The notes: generated by a model from the letters alone, not told the origin. A DNA stretch of 64,000 nt from Flavobacteriales bacterium (GCA_025210295.1 JAOASC010000048.1:1-64000); one strand, 5' to 3'; counted from the stretch's first letter, positions 27,086 through 36,201 are shown. Numbers and translations are program-made.

Positions 27086-27631
27086 CTACTCTATGATTTT
27101 GATGTCTATCCTAACCTCATTACCTGATAGGTCACCTAACACTGTTTTTGTTAAATCTATTTTGGTCTTAAAATGATTGGAAGCAGCTGTAATTAACCCC
27201 ATCCCAAAATCAACCATCTTACGTTGAGAATAATAAATCATCACTAAATGCTTTTCATTCTCTCTAAAACTTTCGAAGCGAGGCAACTCAGCATCTGGAT
27301 ATAATTTTACGACTTCCTTATGAATATGACGGTCAATATTTTCGAGAAAATCGAACATTGATTTTACATGTTCAAAAAACATGGGGTAGGAGCGCACAAA
27401 AACAGCAAACAAATAAACGCCGTAAGCATTCAATAAGTCAGGAACAGAAACTTTTGTTTCTTCACTTAACGACACGATTAAAGCGACTAATTCTGCATGT
27501 TTATATGTCCCAACACTTGTATATACACCATCAGTAACATCTTGTGATTTTTCAAGAATGGCATCTACGGTTTCGTAGCCAAACTTTTCTTCAACCATTT
27601 CTAAAAACTCTGTAAATACTATTCCTTTCAT
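27086..27631 (-). CDS. H-NOX heme nitric-oxide sensor
   Basis: 181 residues, the full length of a stand-alone bacterial H-NOX. The start [18 protein letters not shown] is typical. The proximal heme ligand is H104, placed by its distance of 29 residues to Y133 of the heme-propionate motif Y-x-S-x-R (YYSQR, 133-137), the same spacing as H102 to Y131 in the Thermoanaerobacter protein. The position of that protein's oxygen-binding Y140 is F142 here, so the distal pocket lacks the H-bonding tyrosine and should favour NO over O2. Its start overlaps the NtrC-type gene by 4 bp (ATGA). It probably regulates the adjacent hybrid kinase by direct contact. Confidence 0.93.
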   Translation of the reverse strand: MKGIVFTEFLEMVEEKFGYETVDAILEKSQDVTDGVYTSVGTYKHAELVALIVSLSEETKVSVPDLLNAYGVYLFAVFVRSYPMFFEHVKSMFDFLENIDRHIHKEVVKLYPDAELPRFESFRENEKHLVMIYYSQRKMVDFGMGLITAASNHFKTKIDLTKTVLGDLSGNEVRIDIKIIE

Positions 27632-28986
27632 ATTGCTCTTGATTTTTCGGTTTCTTCTTGTAACATTCTATAGATTGTTGACTTTCCAACATCTAGCTTT
27701 TTAGCTGCTTGTAATATCTTACCATTACACTTTTCTATATAATGCTTTACAATCTTAATGTTGTATTCTCTCAATGTCATTTCTCGATTCATCAACTCTC
27801 CAAATCCTTCATGTTCTTCGAAATTTAGATCGTCTACATCAATAAATTCATCAGACAGTACTACCGCCAATTCCATTACCGACTTCAACTCCCTCACATT
27901 TCCTGGGAAAGCATACCTTAGCAGCTTCTGTTTTGCTTCTGCTGTAAAAATTTTCTTGGGAATACCATTCTCTTGGCAAAACTCTGAAATAAAAAAATGA
28001 GCGAGGAATAAAACATCTCCTTGGCGATTTCTCAACGCTGGAATTTGGATGGGTAATCCCATTATTCTAAAATACAAATCCTGTCTAAAGTTCCCTGCTG
28101 CTACTTCTTTTTTTAAGTCTCTATGGGTTGCTGTTATAATTCTACAATTCACCTTTATAACTTTATTGCCACCAACTCTCACAATTTCCTTTTCTTGAAG
28201 CACTCTTAGCAATTTACTTTGCATATTTAAGTCCATCTCTCCTATTTCATCGAGAAACAATGTTCCGCCCGAAGCTTCTTCAAACTTTCCTATTCGTCTT
28301 TCAGAAGCTCCAGTAAAAGCGCCTTTTTCATGACCAAACAGCTCACTTTCTATCAAATCTGCGGGTATTGCAGCAACATTAATGGCTACAAATGGCTTCT
28401 TGGCTCTTGAAGAATTAAAATGAATTGCTTTAGCCACCAACTCTTTTCCAGTCCCTGTTTCTCCTGTAATAGAAACATTTATATTGGTCTCCAATGATTT
28501 ATTAATCAGGTTGTGTACTTTCGTAATTTCTTTACTATTTCCTTTTATTAGATTCTTTATTTCGTTGGTTTTCCCTACAACTGTTCTTAATTTTTTTACT
28601 TCTTTTTTTAAACCTACGTTTTCTCGAATATTAATTATCGTTTTCCAGATTCGTTCACGAACCTCTTCGTTTTTTACTAAATAATCGTAAGCTCCTTGCC
28701 TTAATAAGTCTATGGCTGTGCTAATGTCATCTTGTCCTGATACAATAATGACTTCAATATCGGAATCGATCCCTTTTATACGCTTTAAGACCTCGTCCCC
28801 TTCCATATCAGGTAACGAAAAGTCTACGGTAACCACTGACGGTTGAATTTCAGCAATATTATTTAACAATGACTTACCTGTATTGAAGACAAAAACTTCA
28901 TAATCGGGATTCATGCTTAACGAATGTTTTAGCATTTCAGCATACCAACGATCATCCTCGGCAATAGCAATCTTAAATTTTTCCAT
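27628..28986 (-). CDS. NtrC-family sigma54-dependent response regulator
   Basis: 452 residues. A receiver domain (1-120, D11/D12, D55 in [11 protein letters not shown]105) is followed by an AAA+ domain (about 145-375) with Walker A GETGTGK (175-181), the sigma54-contacting GAFTGA loop (222-227) and Walker [12 protein letters not shown] Fis-type helix-turn-helix ends the protein ([16 protein letters not shown]). All functional parts are intact, so it should open sigma54 promoters when phosphorylated. First gene of the unit 28986 to 24696. The palindromes before each EPS unit are its most likely binding sites. Confidence 0.94.
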   Translation of the reverse strand: MEKFKIAIAEDDRWYAEMLKHSLSMNPDYEVFVFNTGKSLLNNIAEIQPSVVTVDFSLPDMEGDEVLKRIKGIDSDIEVIIVSGQDDISTAIDLLRQGAYDYLVKNEEVRERIWKTIINIRENVGLKKEVKKLRTVVGKTNEIKNLIKGNSKEITKVHNLINKSLETNINVSITGETGTGKELVAKAIHFNSSRAKKPFVAINVAAIPADLIESELFGHEKGAFTGASERRIGKFEEASGGTLFLDEIGEMDLNMQSKLLRVLQEKEIVRVGGNKVIKVNCRIITATHRDLKKEVAAGNFRQDLYFRIMGLPIQIPALRNRQGDVLFLAHFFISEFCQENGIPKKIFTAEAKQKLLRYAFPGNVRELKSVMELAVVLSDEFIDVDDLNFEEHEGFGELMNREMTLREYNIKIVKHYIEKCNGKILQAAKKLDVGKSTIYRMLQEETEKSRAI

Positions 28987-29089
28987 TTTGGGATTGGGGT
29001 TTTGGGGTTAGTGAAGTAAATATATATAATTTATATACTAATTCCTCTTTTTTTATGACAAAAAACCAATTTAAATCAACAAACACACT

Positions 29090-29104
29090 TTCCCAATACG
29101 AGAC
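29090..29104. promoter_or_regulatory. Degenerate EPS-locus operator, copy 4, before the signalling operon
   Basis: TTCCC-AATAC-GAGAC: the left arm is perfect and the right arm keeps 3 of 5 bases. The centre is 111 bp before the activator start at 28986 and about 40 bp from the -7 element of the divergent peptidase gene. No TTGGC box follows at the expected distance, so it may serve weak autoregulation, or be chance. Confidence 0.35.
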
Positions 29105-29136
29105 AGTTTTTTAAGTACTTTAAAATATTATATGTT

Positions 29137-29144
29137 TATCTTCG
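29137..29144 (+). promoter_or_regulatory. -7-like element for the M3 peptidase gene
   Basis: TATCTTCG, one change from TAnnTTTG, 26 bp before the ATG. The same octamer precedes the M1 peptidase gene at 50558. Confidence 0.4.
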
Positions 29145-29169
29145 TGGCTGAATTAAATTTTAAAGCAAA

Positions 29170-31197
29170 ATGAATAATCCTTTTCTACAACCATACACTG
29201 CCCCTCTAGAGGCAATACCTTTTGATAAAATTGAACTAGTACATTTTAAAACAGCGTTTGAAGAAGGTATAAAAGAGGGCAAAAAAGAAATCGAAAAAAT
29301 CAAACAATGCCCTCCTTCATTTTCCAATACCATTGAAGCTTTAGAGCAAGCAGGTCAATTACTGAATAAAGTTTCTAGTGTTTTTTTCAACTTAAATAGC
29401 GCTAACACTTCTGATGAAATGCAACAATTGGCACAGGAAGTCTCTCCTATGCTCACGGCATACTCTAGTGAAATCTCGTTGGATGAAGCTTTGTTTAATG
29501 CTGTAAAGATGGTTTTCGAAAACACGAATAAACAAGAGCTGACTCAAGAACAAGCTTATCTATTAGAAAAAACCTACAAAGGCTTTGTTAGAAATGGTGC
29601 TAACCTCAAGCCTGAAGAAAAAGAAGAATTAAAAGAAATCAATACTAAGCTGGCTCAACTAACATTAACATTTTCTGAAAATGTGATGAAAGATGCTATG
29701 GAGTTTGAATTACACCTCACCAACGAAGATGATTTAAAAGGTTTACCAGATGGGATAAAAGAAGCTGCAGCTTTGTTAAGCAAATCAAAAGGAAAAACTG
29801 ATGGATGGTTATTTACTTTAGACTACCCATCTTATATTCCATTTATGAAATATGCAGAAAATCGTACATTAAGGAAGCAATTAAACGAAGCTTTTGGAGC
29901 TCGAGGGTTTAACAAGAACAACTACAATAACGAAAATACTATTGCTGAAATTGTTGCTTTACGTTTAAAGAAAGCTCAATTATTAGGTTATCACACCTAC
30001 GCTGACTTTGTTTTAGAAGAACGTATGGCTAAATCACCAACTAAAGTATACCAACTATGGGACGAACTACTTGAAGTAGCTTTACCAAAAGCAACAGAAG
30101 AGCTTAACGAAATAAAAAGCTATGCTCAAAAACTGGGATTTAATGAACAGTTAGAAGCATGGGACTTTTCTTATTATGCTGAACAATTAAAAAATGAGAA
30201 ATTTGCAATTAATGACGAAATACTAAAACCATACTTCAAATTGGAGAATGTTTTAGAAGGTGCTTTTAAAGTTGCCAATAAACTCTTTGACATTACCTTT
30301 CATCAACGTGAAGACATTCCTTTATACCATGAAGACGTTGTTACTTACGAAGTAAAAGACAACAATAATAACTTCATCGCATTGTTTTACGCTGATTTCT
30401 TTCCAAGGGAAGGAAAAAGAAGTGGGGCTTGGATGACTTCATTTAGAGGACAAAACAAATACAACAACAGCAATCAAAGACCTTTTGTTTCAATTGTATG
30501 TAATTTTACTAAACCTACAGAAACTAAGCCTTCGCTATTAACGTTTAATGAAGTAACGACATTATTTCATGAGTTTGGGCATGCTTTACATGGCATGCTT
30601 GCCGATGGATATTACGAAAGTTTATCTGGGACTTCTGTTTTTTGGGATTTTGTAGAGCTGCCTTCTCAGCTTATGGAAAACTGGTGTTATGAAGAAGAAA
30701 GCCTTAATCTTTTTGCTAAACATTATCAAACAAATGAAGCTATCCCTATGGAATTTGTCCAAAAAATAAAGGATAGCGCTCAATACTTAAGTGCTTACCA
30801 AACTGTTAGACAAACCAGTTTAGGTCAATTAGACATGGCATGGCACAACCTCAATAAAGCGCCAGAAATTTCGGTTAGTGAGTTTGAAAAAAATGCGGGA
30901 GAAAAGACGCAATTATTCCCTTATAATGAGAAAACGAATACTTCTGCGGCTTTTTCTCATATTTTCGCAGGAGGATATGCAGCTGGTTATTACAGTTATA
31001 AATGGGCTGAAGTACTTGAGGCTGATGCTTTCGACTTCTTTCTTGAAAAGGGTATCTTTAACAAAGCTGTTGCTACTTCATACAAAGACAATATCTTAAG
31101 TAAAGGTGGAAGTAAACACCCTATGGAATTATACAAACAATTTAGAGGAGCTGTTCCCTCAACGAAAGCTTTATTAAAAAAAGCTGGGTTAATTTAA
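29170..31197 (+). CDS. M3-family zinc oligopeptidase (oligopeptidase A / Dcp type)
   Basis: 675 residues, the usual length for the M3A family. The metalloprotease site is HEFGH with H467 and H471 as zinc ligands and E468 catalytic; the third ligand is the Glu in VELPSQLMENW further along. The C-terminal GYAAGYYSYKWAEVLEADAF is the conserved substrate-clamp region of thimet-like peptidases. No signal peptide, so it should degrade short peptides in the cytoplasm. Monocistronic between its own promoter and a hairpin terminator. Whether it is closer to PrlC or Dcp cannot be decided by eye. Confidence 0.93.
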   Translation: MNNPFLQPYTAPLEAIPFDKIELVHFKTAFEEGIKEGKKEIEKIKQCPPSFSNTIEALEQAGQLLNKVSSVFFNLNSANTSDEMQQLAQEVSPMLTAYSSEISLDEALFNAVKMVFENTNKQELTQEQAYLLEKTYKGFVRNGANLKPEEKEELKEINTKLAQLTLTFSENVMKDAMEFELHLTNEDDLKGLPDGIKEAAALLSKSKGKTDGWLFTLDYPSYIPFMKYAENRTLRKQLNEAFGARGFNKNNYNNENTIAEIVALRLKKAQLLGYHTYADFVLEERMAKSPTKVYQLWDELLEVALPKATEELNEIKSYAQKLGFNEQLEAWDFSYYAEQLKNEKFAINDEILKPYFKLENVLEGAFKVANKLFDITFHQREDIPLYHEDVVTYEVKDNNNNFIALFYADFFPREGKRSGAWMTSFRGQNKYNNSNQRPFVSIVCNFTKPTETKPSLLTFNEVTTLFHEFGHALHGMLADGYYESLSGTSVFWDFVELPSQLMENWCYEEESLNLFAKHYQTNEAIPMEFVQKIKDSAQYLSAYQTVRQTSLGQLDMAWHNLNKAPEISVSEFEKNAGEKTQLFPYNEKTNTSAAFSHIFAGGYAAGYYSYKWAEVLEADAFDFFLEKGIFNKAVATSYKDNILSKGGSKHPMELYKQFRGAVPSTKALLKKAGLI

Positions 31198-31200
31198 CTA

Positions 31201-31238
31201 AAAAGGGCTGGTTCTATATAGAGCCAGCCCTTTTCTTC
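31201..31238. terminator. Bidirectional intrinsic terminator after the M3 peptidase gene
   Basis: 15-bp stem with one G-T pair (core AAAAGGGCTGG/CCAGCCCTTTT), loop ATAT, between convergent genes. Confidence 0.85.
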
Positions 31239-31253
31239 TGATTTATAACTTGG

Positions 31254-32696
31254 TTATTTAACAGTTACTTTTTGGATAAATGTTTTACCATCAACTATAG
31301 CATGTACAATGTAAACCCCAGCATCTACACCAGACATTGAAACACTTTGTTCAGGACTTTTTATTTTTCCTGAAACCACTATCTTTCCTGATAAATCATA
31401 TATCATAAAAGTTGCGTTATCTAACCAACGATTTTCCGTTAGAATCGTAAATTGCTCTTCACATGGATTTGGAAAAAGAACCAAATTACCTTTCTCTTCA
31501 TTCACTATTGAAGCGTACTCATAAGTAGGCTCATACAGTTCATTTACATACACTCTTATTTGTCTGGATGATGTTGTATCAAAACCTGAATAAATCAAAT
31601 CTAAATCATTATCCTTATCATAGTCTTCCCATGCAGTTGAACTTATACTTAACCCCATAATTGTATCTGAGATCACTTGATCTAGTGTATATACTCCATT
31701 ATCATTTCTATAGAATAAAGATTTTGAAGTACTCGATGCATCTTGACCAGTAATAAAGACTTCATAATCTCCATCTAAATCAGTGTCTACAAAATCGGCT
31801 GTTCCAAAATACAATCCCTCAAATGGCATAGTTGTTAGTTTAGTAAAAATACCATTACCGTCATTTTCATATAAAAATGTCTCAGCTGAAAAACTTGAAT
31901 TAAATCCTGTAATCAACACGTCTTCATCTCCATCATTATCATAATCTGCTACACTTGAACCTGTAAAGTAAGCTCCCCCAAAACCAGCATTGGCATTTTC
32001 AGTAAAAACTCCAGTCCCATCATTTAAATAATATTTAGCATTTGGTGCATAACTTAAATCAAATCCTGTTAACAACACGTCTAAATCTCCATCCTGATCT
32101 CCATCAAGAATGGTAATATCTCCAAAATAGTTCTCCATCAGAGTATTTGCCTTTAAAACAAAACCACCTTGGGCATTTTGAAGATACACTCTTGCTGAAT
32201 AAGTACTACTTGTATCTACTCCTGTGATGATCACATCAGCTAAATTATCATTGTTAAAATCTGCACTTCTAATTCTACCATTGGTCGTTCCGATCATATC
32301 TGTTAATGTCTTTGAATAACTACCATCTGTATTATTCGTGTACAAATTAACCACATTCTCTGTTCCATTATAACCTGTCATGATGATATCCATATATCCA
32401 TCACCATTAAAATCTGCTTTATCTAGAGAAGATAAAGAAACGCCTTCCAACTGATTAACACTATCTACTGACAAATCTCCCTCAGTATTGTTTACCAATG
32501 ATGCATAATGATCATAGTTATCTGATGCACCTGAGACAACGGCTTCTTTTATACTATCATTTTGACTATCTATCCATAAAACCTCTCCATAAATTGTCCC
32601 TTCTCCATTTAAGATTTCTATCTCTCTAAAGCTTTGTCCATATAGCTGAAAAGACGCCAGCCCCAAAGCCAATTTTAATACTATTCTCTTGTCCAT
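31254..32696 (-). CDS. FG-GAP/VCBS-repeat secreted protein with T9SS sorting domain
   Basis: 480 residues. A signal peptide ends near LYGQ (about 21). Repeats of about 60 residues carry calcium-binding-like loops of the FG-GAP type (DFNGDGYMDIIMTG, DFNNDNLADVIITG, DGDQDGDLDVLLTG, DYDNDGDEDVLITG, DTDLDGDYEVFITG, DYDKDNDLDLIYSG), making an integrin-alpha-like propeller. The C-terminus is a type A sorting domain (VLFPNPCEEQF, GVYIVHAI, FIQKVTVK). Exported by type IX secretion; ligand unknown. The start is supported by a TAGCTTTG element 17 bp upstream. Confidence 0.92.
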   Translation of the reverse strand: MDKRIVLKLALGLASFQLYGQSFREIEILNGEGTIYGEVLWIDSQNDSIKEAVVSGASDNYDHYASLVNNTEGDLSVDSVNQLEGVSLSSLDKADFNGDGYMDIIMTGYNGTENVVNLYTNNTDGSYSKTLTDMIGTTNGRIRSADFNNDNLADVIITGVDTSSTYSARVYLQNAQGGFVLKANTLMENYFGDITILDGDQDGDLDVLLTGFDLSYAPNAKYYLNDGTGVFTENANAGFGGAYFTGSSVADYDNDGDEDVLITGFNSSFSAETFLYENDGNGIFTKLTTMPFEGLYFGTADFVDTDLDGDYEVFITGQDASSTSKSLFYRNDNGVYTLDQVISDTIMGLSISSTAWEDYDKDNDLDLIYSGFDTTSSRQIRVYVNELYEPTYEYASIVNEEKGNLVLFPNPCEEQFTILTENRWLDNATFMIYDLSGKIVVSGKIKSPEQSVSMSGVDAGVYIVHAIVDGKTFIQKVTVK

Positions 32697-32712
32697 ATTA
32701 TTATTTTTTCTG

Positions 32713-32720
32713 CAAAGCTA
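32713..32720 (-). promoter_or_regulatory. -7 element for the FG-GAP gene
   Basis: The minus strand reads TAGCTTTG, an exact TAnnTTTG, with a predicted leader of about 12 nt. Confidence 0.5.
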
Positions 32721-32894
32721 TCTGCTATTTAGATTCATTAAAAATAATATGACATGACTTTAGTCATTCTTTGATAGCATAGAATAACTTTACTAAATCA
32801 GCTAAAAAAAAGAATATTACAACTAAAAAAAATAGAGTTTTGTACTTAAAAAAAAAATGAAAAAATTGATTTTTTTAAGTTTGACAAAAAAATG

Positions 32895-32920
32895 AAAAAA
32901 GGCCACACACAGCCTTTCCC
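32895..32920 (-). terminator. Intrinsic terminator of the 36201-33011 operon
   Basis: On the minus strand, AAAGGC and GCCTTT pair around an 8-nt loop and are followed by a run of T. The stem is short (6 bp), about 90 bp after the last stop codon. Confidence 0.55.
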
Positions 32921-33010
32921 TTTCCTATAAGGACAGAAGAACTATTTAAAGAGAGCATGGAGTTTACTTGATGAAATGTAAACAATGTTTTTTATTTTAA
33001 ACTTACTTCG

Positions 33011-33472
33011 TTATTCTTTTGAAGCTTCAACTCCTTTTTTGAACTCTTTTACTAACGCAACTTCACCAGTATCTTTAAAGTATGTAACCTTTCCATGCAA
33101 TTGGTTTTGTTTCCATTGCTCAACACGCTGTAGCTTCCCTTCTTCATTCCAATACTTCCATTCTCCACACTGCTGTCCTCTACAGAAACAACCTTTTAGC
33201 TTTAATTGTCCATTAGGGTAGCTTTCGATATAATAGCCATTTAAGAGTTTTCCTTGATATCCTCCTACAGTCTGTATTACTTTGTTGGACTTATACCAAA
33301 AATAGGTTTCATTTAACTTAACTTTATATTCTTTCCCTGAATCATCCAGCTGAACAGTTGCCAATACTCCATTAATATCTAATGTTACCTCTACAACTTT
33401 CTTTTGTCCCCAAGCAGAATGGTAACAGCTCAAAACAACAAATAATATTATAAGCTTTATTATCCTCATCAA
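33011..33472 (-). CDS. Secreted MORN-repeat-like protein
   Basis: 153 residues with a signal peptide (cleavage near SAWGQ, about 23). The C-terminal half has MORN-like units: NGYYIESYPNGQLKLKGCF, CGEWKYWNEEGKLQRVEQW, LHGKVTYFKDTGEVALVKEF. Two cysteines (CFCRGQQC region) may form a disulfide. It starts immediately after the TPR lipoprotein stop, so they are co-transcribed. Probably a periplasmic or outer-membrane accessory protein; function unknown. Confidence 0.8.
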   Translation of the reverse strand: MMRIIKLIILFVVLSCYHSAWGQKKVVEVTLDINGVLATVQLDDSGKEYKVKLNETYFWYKSNKVIQTVGGYQGKLLNGYYIESYPNGQLKLKGCFCRGQQCGEWKYWNEEGKLQRVEQWKQNQLHGKVTYFKDTGEVALVKEFKKGVEASKE

Positions 33473-35194
33473 TTACTTTTCTATGTAAGACTCTGTTTTT
33501 ATTTTTTCTTCTAAATATTGCGATCCTTCACCTTTTTCCTGTGCCTTATTCCAATATTCTATTGCCGTAGCTTTTTTACCTAAAAAGAAGTTAACATCTC
33601 CATAATGCTCTAATATCACAGCAGAATTACTACCTCCATACTGTAAGGCTTCATCTAATTGCTCTTCGGCCTCAGCATACTTTTTTTGTTTAAACAGCAC
33701 CCAAGCATATGTATCTAAAAAATTAGCATTTTGAGGCACCAAGCGATTCGCTTTTTGAGCCATTTTCTCTGCTTTTTCCAATTGCTCTCCTCTTTCTGAA
33801 AGGTAATAGCTGTAGTTATTTAGCAACGTAGGATTACTAGGGTTTATTTCCAATGCTTTATCATAGTGCTCATCTGAATACTGATGTTCCTTTTTAGCGT
33901 GGTAAGCATCACCTATCTTTTGATAAAATTCTGCTAACATTTTTTGATTATCAATAATCAACTCCTTTCCCACACTTAGTCGATCGATAGCTAAATCGTA
34001 TTCTTGCTTTTGAAGATTAGCTAACCCACTAAAAAAATAATAAAGAGGTTGAGTAGGGTACAACTCTAAGGCTTTTTCACTATCAACTATTAAGGAATCA
34101 TACCATTGTAAATCTGCTTCAAGAAACACTATTTGCTCCCATATTAGATGTTGGTCAGGATTAATTTTTACTGATTTTTTATACGCTTCTAATGCTTTTT
34201 CTAGTTCCTCTTTTTGAATATAAATTTCAGCCACTGCAGTAAAACTCCTCGCGTCCATTGGGTGAGCAACAGTTAAGATATCTGCTAAGATTTTTCCTTG
34301 TTCCTTTTTTTCTTTATGCTCTGTTTTTAAGTAACCTAATAAGATCTGGATTTTAGTTTCAATAGATGCATCAGGGTTTTCAAATGCTTTTTTTAATTGT
34401 TCAAAAGCCTCCTCATGCTGTCCTTTTTCTTTATAATACCCGTACAAAGCAAAACGAATGTTTTCATTATTAGGCTCTATTTCTAGTACTTTATTATAAA
34501 GCTTTAGTGCTTTCTCTGCATCCCCTTTTTCTTCATAAAGCTCAGCTAACAAGCCATAATAAGCAGCATTAGCAGGGTTTTCTTCCACTAATTTTTCTAT
34601 TTCCAGAATTGCATTATCTATTTGTCCCAATTCAAGGTAAAGGCTCTGTTTATACTTTGCTAGCTCTTCTGAATTCCCAATTTCCTCTTGAATTTTGTCG
34701 TACACCTTTAGCGCTTCTTCCTTTTGTTCTAATATCAAGTAGTTTTCAGCGAGCGTAAACAAGTACTCATGTCTATTAGGGTGTTTATTGACCAACTCTT
34801 TGTATAGCTCTAATGATTTTTGATACAAACCATACTTTTGGTATAATACTGCCAAATTGGTTTTATACCAATCATTTTCAGCATTTAACTCCACAGCTTT
34901 TTGTGCACTCTCGATACACATTTGCCCTTCTTTCTTATAATCGTATATTCCTGAAAGTTCAAAATAGGTAGCAGCGCTCTTAGGCTTTAACTTTAAGCCC
35001 TCCAAAAACAATTTCTCAGCCAACTCATAGTTCCCGATTATTTTTTGAGTTGTTGCTTCAATAAAGTTGGTAGCAAATTGATTTTCTTTCTTTTGACTCA
35101 ATTTACTTTCTGTCTTTCCACCCAAGCTTTTTTTCGAACTACAGCTCGAAAAAAAACTTAACAAAAGGGCGATATAGACGATATATTTTAACAA
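33473..35194 (-). CDS. TPR-repeat lipoprotein
   Basis: 573 residues. The lipoprotein signal ends in LLSFFSSC (acylated Cys about residue 18). At least eleven TPR units of 34 residues follow, for example AEKLFLEGLKLKPKSAATYFELSG, EKALKLYNKVLEIEPNNENIRFALYG and SDEHYDKALEINPSNPTLLNNYSYYL. It should be anchored on the periplasmic side of an envelope membrane as a protein scaffold. It lies in an operon with the sugar nucleotidyltransferase (2 bp gap) and the MORN protein. Confidence 0.88.
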   Translation of the reverse strand: MLKYIVYIALLLSFFSSCSSKKSLGGKTESKLSQKKENQFATNFIEATTQKIIGNYELAEKLFLEGLKLKPKSAATYFELSGIYDYKKEGQMCIESAQKAVELNAENDWYKTNLAVLYQKYGLYQKSLELYKELVNKHPNRHEYLFTLAENYLILEQKEEALKVYDKIQEEIGNSEELAKYKQSLYLELGQIDNAILEIEKLVEENPANAAYYGLLAELYEEKGDAEKALKLYNKVLEIEPNNENIRFALYGYYKEKGQHEEAFEQLKKAFENPDASIETKIQILLGYLKTEHKEKKEQGKILADILTVAHPMDARSFTAVAEIYIQKEELEKALEAYKKSVKINPDQHLIWEQIVFLEADLQWYDSLIVDSEKALELYPTQPLYYFFSGLANLQKQEYDLAIDRLSVGKELIIDNQKMLAEFYQKIGDAYHAKKEHQYSDEHYDKALEINPSNPTLLNNYSYYLSERGEQLEKAEKMAQKANRLVPQNANFLDTYAWVLFKQKKYAEAEEQLDEALQYGGSNSAVILEHYGDVNFFLGKKATAIEYWNKAQEKGEGSQYLEEKIKTESYIEK

Positions 35195-35196
35195 AA

Positions 35197-36201
35197 CTAC
35201 TCTTTAACTTCGGTAAAGTCACCAATACTCAACTCTTTACTTCGGCCTGAATACTGCACCTTATTACCAATCATACTATCTGCAATATTCGCATTATTAA
35301 TCGAAGAGTCGTTTTGTATAATAGCGTTCTTAACTATACTGCTTTTAACAACAGAATTGGCACCAACAGATACATGAGGACCAATAATACTATTCTCTAT
35401 TACAGCATTATCACCTATGAAGCATGGCTCAATAATAATTGAATCTTGAATCGTAGCGATTGGCGAAACATTATCCTTTTCTATTTCAAACTCTAAAACT
35501 CTTTGGTTTGAATATACTGTCGCTTTATAATTCCCACAGTCTAACCATTCTTTTACCTCTCCAGTTTTAAACTGCACCCCTTTCTGCTTCATATTCTCCA
35601 AAGCATTGGTTAATTGATACTCTCCTTTTTCTTTGATATCGTTATCAATTAAATATTGCAACTCATTGGCTAAGTTTTCACCATCCTTAAAATAGTAAAT
35701 CCCAATGATTGCTAAATCAGAAACAAAAGTTTCAGGTTTTTCGACAAAATCGGTTATGATGTTATCATCATTTAACTTTACAACTCCAAAAGCACTTGGA
35801 TCTTCTATTTGATTTACCCAAATAATTCCATCTGCTTCGTTATCTAATTTAAAATCAGCTTGAAAAAGCGTATCAGCAAAACCAACAACTACATTTCCTT
35901 TTAAAGATTCTTTAGCACATAAAATAGCATGTGCCGTCCCTAACGCTTCTTCTTGATGATAGATTGTACCTTTAGCACCTAAATCTTCTGCTACTTTAAT
36001 CAGATTATCCTCAACTTCTTTCCCGAAATCACCAATAATAAAGGCAATTTCATCTACTTTTTCTGCACAAACTTTTGTAATGTCTTCCACTAACCGTTGT
36101 ACAATTGGTTTTCCTGCTACAGGAACTAGTGGTTTAGGTATTGTTAAGGTATGAGGTCTCAACCTAGAACCTCTCCCTGCCATTGGTACTATAATTTTCA
36201 T
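35197..36201 (-). CDS. Sugar-phosphate nucleotidyltransferase
   Basis: 334 residues. The nucleotidyltransferase domain (1-230) begins with the signature VPMAGRGSRLRPHTLTIPKP, which binds the NTP, and includes VVVGFADTLF and WLDCGNYKATVYSN. A left-handed beta-helix tail (about 245-320) shows hexapeptide repeats (IIEPCFIGDNAVIENSIIGP). It should form a UDP- or dTDP-sugar from sugar-1-phosphate; glucose-1-P thymidylyl- or uridylyltransferase is most likely, but the substrate is uncertain. First gene of a three-gene minus-strand unit; it could supply precursors for polysaccharide synthesis. Confidence 0.85.
   Translation of the reverse strand: MKIIVPMAGRGSRLRPHTLTIPKPLVPVAGKPIVQRLVEDITKVCAEKVDEIAFIIGDFGKEVEDNLIKVAEDLGAKGTIYHQEEALGTAHAILCAKESLKGNVVVGFADTLFQADFKLDNEADGIIWVNQIEDPSAFGVVKLNDDNIITDFVEKPETFVSDLAIIGIYYFKDGENLANELQYLIDNDIKEKGEYQLTNALENMKQKGVQFKTGEVKEWLDCGNYKATVYSNQRVLEFEIEKDNVSPIATIQDSIIIEPCFIGDNAVIENSIIGPHVSVGANSVVKSSIVKNAIIQNDSSINNANIADSMIGNKVQYSGRSKELSIGDFTEVKE

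Larger units (their letters stand above)
32697..33010. other. 314-bp intergenic region, very AT-rich
   Basis: It holds the promoter of the FG-GAP gene next to 32696 and a terminator for the operon ending at 33011 (both listed). Between them, 32780-32895 consists of long A-runs and T-runs with no reading frame worth calling. No small RNA promoter or conserved structure was recognised. Confidence 0.6.

Noticed and set aside
9417-28986. EPS locus as a recently acquired island
   Set aside because: Base composition and codon use look like the neighbours, and no integrase, tRNA or direct repeats flank it.
28987-29169. Sigma54 promoter before the NtrC-type regulator
   Set aside because: No TTGGC at the distance seen for the other units; a GG near 29066 lacks a GC ten bases later. 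A TATATTTA element near 29016-29023 is a more likely housekeeping promoter.
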